DNA from: Welwitschia mirabilis
Lineage: Eukaryota > Gnetophyta > Gnetopsida > Welwitschiales
Assembly: GCA_051453625.1 (NCBI GenBank)
Contig: JBOZIK010000001.1
Coordinates: forward strand, 104,142,246 to 104,206,245
DNA length: 64,000 bases
Reading direction: 5' to 3'
Numbering within the stretch: the stretch's first letter is position 1; the number at the start of each line of letters is the position of its first letter. The translations under genes and the position numbers were made by a program. Shown here in pieces: positions 61,873 to 64,000 of the stretch. Below the pieces are notes generated by a model that saw nothing but the letters and a program-made list of their open reading frames with translations, ran no database searches and was not told the DNA's origin.

Positions 61873-62134
61873 AAGTTTTCTTTGGTGTTGGGCTCTGTAT
61901 CCTTCATTGCGGTTCTACTACTTTGTTTGTAAGTAGATGTTAATTTATAATTAATACAAGAACTCTTTTCACTTCTATTGGATAAACCTCCCTCATGTTT
62001 TATGCTGGTTATAATTCTATGATAACTTCATAGTTGATCTAGATCATGAGGGTAACCTTTATTAAGATGGATATTGTTAGTTTAGATTTGCATTTATTTC
62101 ATATTTCATAATTACATATTTGCATGTCTAGAAT
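61873..62134 (+). repeat. right half of an Athila-like family-1 LTR
   Basis: Colinear with about 38998-39245 of the intact LTR (AAGTTT, TTGGTRTT, a GGTTCTRCTA block, TTAGTTTAGATTTGCATT). It starts exactly at the CACTA end and fades near 62134. Confidence 0.78.
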
Positions 62135-63212
62135 TTTAAGGTCCACAGATTAGCTTAAAAACTAAATTAAAATAAATTTTAAGTCTATAGGATAATTTGG
62201 TTATCGTACTTATATTCTAGAAAATTTTATGCTTAAAAGTTATTTGTATTATATTAAGCTATAATATTATTTTATTGTTGTAATCCTTGGTAATTATGAT
62301 CTTGAATGACAAGTTAGTGGTTTTGATAGTAGATAAATTAATATATTGCATTAATATTATTTTTAGTTATAAAATTTATGCATCATATTTTATTTTGAAA
62401 TATTCAACTGATATAGATATTATGTTTTTAAGGTGCTGTTATATTAAATTGTACTTTGAGTACCTTTTAAAAACTAAAACATTACTTTATAATCTTCAAG
62501 AATGTTCTTGTAGTGGTGATGATATTATTTACTTTTATTATTGTTGCACCTTCCTAGAATTTATGCATGATTAAATGTTAATTATGGAGGCTTATTATTT
62601 TCTTCATTATTATAATTAAATTTGATAGATTAGAAAGAATTTTCTTTTAAACATTATTAAAGCCCCCAATGGCTAGGCAAGCCTTTATGAGATGTTATGA
62701 AACTCTCACTATTATCATTATCTCATGATATTTCCTTCAATATCCTTGAGTCCTTTTACTTTACTCATGTTCTCTCATTATAAACAGAGTTCTCCTTCCC
62801 TCAAGTCTAGTTTATTCTCTGAAAAGGTTTTACCTTTGAATCTTAGAGCTTAGGAAGTCTAGGAGCTTTAGAAACCTAAAAGATTTTTAAAGTTCTTGAA
62901 CATCATGATTTGATATGGGTATGGTTCTATTCCTTCTTGGTTCCTTGTTGGTCCATTTTTTATGCATTCCATTATTGTGTTTTTTGTCTATTTTCTTGTG
63001 AATAAAATATAAACATATGCGATGCTTGATAACTAAGTAGAATCAATTCTTGATCCAAGTCTTAACTCCTACCATTTTCTATACTCAATGTCTTGATAAT
63101 ATAAACTTAATTTGTTCTTGATGTAAGTTGATATTTCATGGTTATATCTTTATCATACTTTTCTTAACATTATGTTTTCTTGTAAACTTATGGTTATGTT
63201 ATTCTACATATT
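62135..63212. other. unassigned stretch
   Basis: No gene is recognised. A 95-codon open frame at 62287-62574 is rich in Ile, Tyr and Leu and lacks any domain; I regard it as AT-rich chance. A TATAAA at about 62780 precedes a less AT-rich stretch (62790-62960) that might be part of an unknown LTR. Confidence 0.4.
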
Positions 63213-63497
63213 GTTGAATGAGGTAGTGGAAGATGAGAATTTCATACATCATCAAATGAGGCAATGGGGATAATAAATTGACCATAGATCATCAAATGAA
63301 GTAGTGGGATTCACAGATCGACAAATGAGGTAGTGAAGTAAATGAAATGGGAAATATATATCACCAAATAAGGGAGTGAATCAAGTAAGCTATGAAAAAA
63401 GTTATATGAGAACCATAGATTACTGAATGGAAGAGTAAGCTTCACAGATCACTAAATGAGGTAGAGGACTTCACAAATCACCAAATGAGATAGTGAA
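63213..63497 (+). repeat. degenerate minisatellite
   Basis: Eight imperfect copies of a unit close to CAGATCACCAAATGAGGTAG, at about 63213, 63246, 63285, 63312, 63360, 63415, 63442 and 63470. Spacing varies from about 26 to 55 bases, so units are separated by unrelated filler. Confidence 0.8.
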
Positions 63498-64000
63498 GTG
63501 ATTGAAATATGAGAAAGTTTATTCTCTTTCCATAACCATAAGATCATTGTTCTTGTAATGTAACTTGTTTTTAAAGTTCTCACTTTTGTCCTTTCCATCT
63601 TGACATTTGAAAAATTCTTATATTGCCTTTCCTTGTCTAGACCATATTGGAAGTTATGAGATTTTCATAGTTCTCATATCATATTCCTTATATGATAGGT
63701 GGAAAATATGGAGGATGATTATTAAAGTGAAATAAATATGTAAAGTATTATTATCCTAGTTTTATTGGAAAATTATGCATAATAAACTTGTATTTCCTTC
63801 ATAAATCATGAAATTTTTAGAGTTTTGTATGACTATGATTTGAAGGCACTATATACCCTTCTTGAATAATATCTCATTGGATGTGCATTGATAGTTAAAC
63901 TTTATTTTTATTATGTGTATCCCTTACAACTTATCAAATTTCTCAGTCTTGATACATTGAGCATTGTATAGTGGGTATTTTTTCTTCAAATATATTGTTG
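63498..64000. other. unassigned stretch to window end
   Basis: AT-rich sequence with no gene, RNA or element end recognised. Confidence 0.45.

Noticed and set aside
62287-62574. 95-codon open frame
   Set aside because: Composition is dominated by Ile, Tyr, Leu and Phe, as expected for AT-rich DNA. No domain and no gene context.
1-64000. CRISPR array, bacterial operon or other prokaryotic system
   Set aside because: No regular direct repeats with unique spacers, no prokaryotic gene organisation, and every recognisable coding trace is a plant transposable element.

Overview
This window looks like AT-rich, heterochromatic intergenic DNA from a flowering plant. It contains no cellular gene that I can support. 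What is recognisable is a nest of old, broken transposable elements from families typical of angiosperms: an L1-type LINE, Ty1/copia and Ty3/gypsy (Athila-like) LTR retrotransposons, CACTA DNA transposon remains and tRNA-derived SINE-like pieces. Almost every coding trace is cut by stop codons and frameshifts. Where a canonical sequence is known, as at the primer-binding sites, the differences are mainly C-to-T or G-to-A, as expected of long-methylated DNA. Three runs of N (1070-1079, 7137-7236, 61241-61340) are assembly gaps.

Layout. 1-2544: 3' part of an L1 LINE on +, with reverse transcriptase, zinc-binding tail and poly(A). 2545-10476: mostly unassigned AT-rich DNA with two unidentified coding-like scraps. 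10482-17802: a structurally complete copia element on the minus strand, with two ~1.5 kb LTRs, a tRNA-Met primer site, a polypurine tract and near-matching target-site duplications. 17803-21324: unassigned. 21325-28306: a second copia element on + with ~0.2 kb LTRs. It has lost most of its reverse transcriptase and RNase H, and it carries an LTR fragment of the first family and two SINE-like pieces between its 5' LTR and its coding remains. 29083-29693: left half of an Athila-like LTR, ending exactly at a CACTA element (29694-36217). 36880-37720: a gypsy gag scrap. 38385-45828: Athila-like element 1 on + (LTR, tRNA-Asp primer site, gag, protease, RT, RNase H, integrase). 45829-57215: Athila-like element 2 on the minus strand, from a second LTR family, abutting or inserted in element 1. 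57216-58946: unassigned apart from a short repeat shared with 4.8 kb. 58947-61240: a third Athila-like copy (LTR plus gag, no primer site) ending at a gap. 61341-61872: 3' end of a second CACTA copy. 61873-62134: right half of an Athila-like LTR. 63213-63497: a degenerate minisatellite.

As a group these sequences encode no working pathway. Each autonomous element once carried the gag-pol or ORF2 functions for its own copying, and each now has broken frames. The most informative signal is historical: the order of nesting, and the two complementary LTR halves at 29.69 kb and 61.87 kb that share one CACTA insertion site. I did not find a convincing undescribed system. Two coding-like remnants (3330-3920 and 8752-8958) are the best candidates for something I cannot name.
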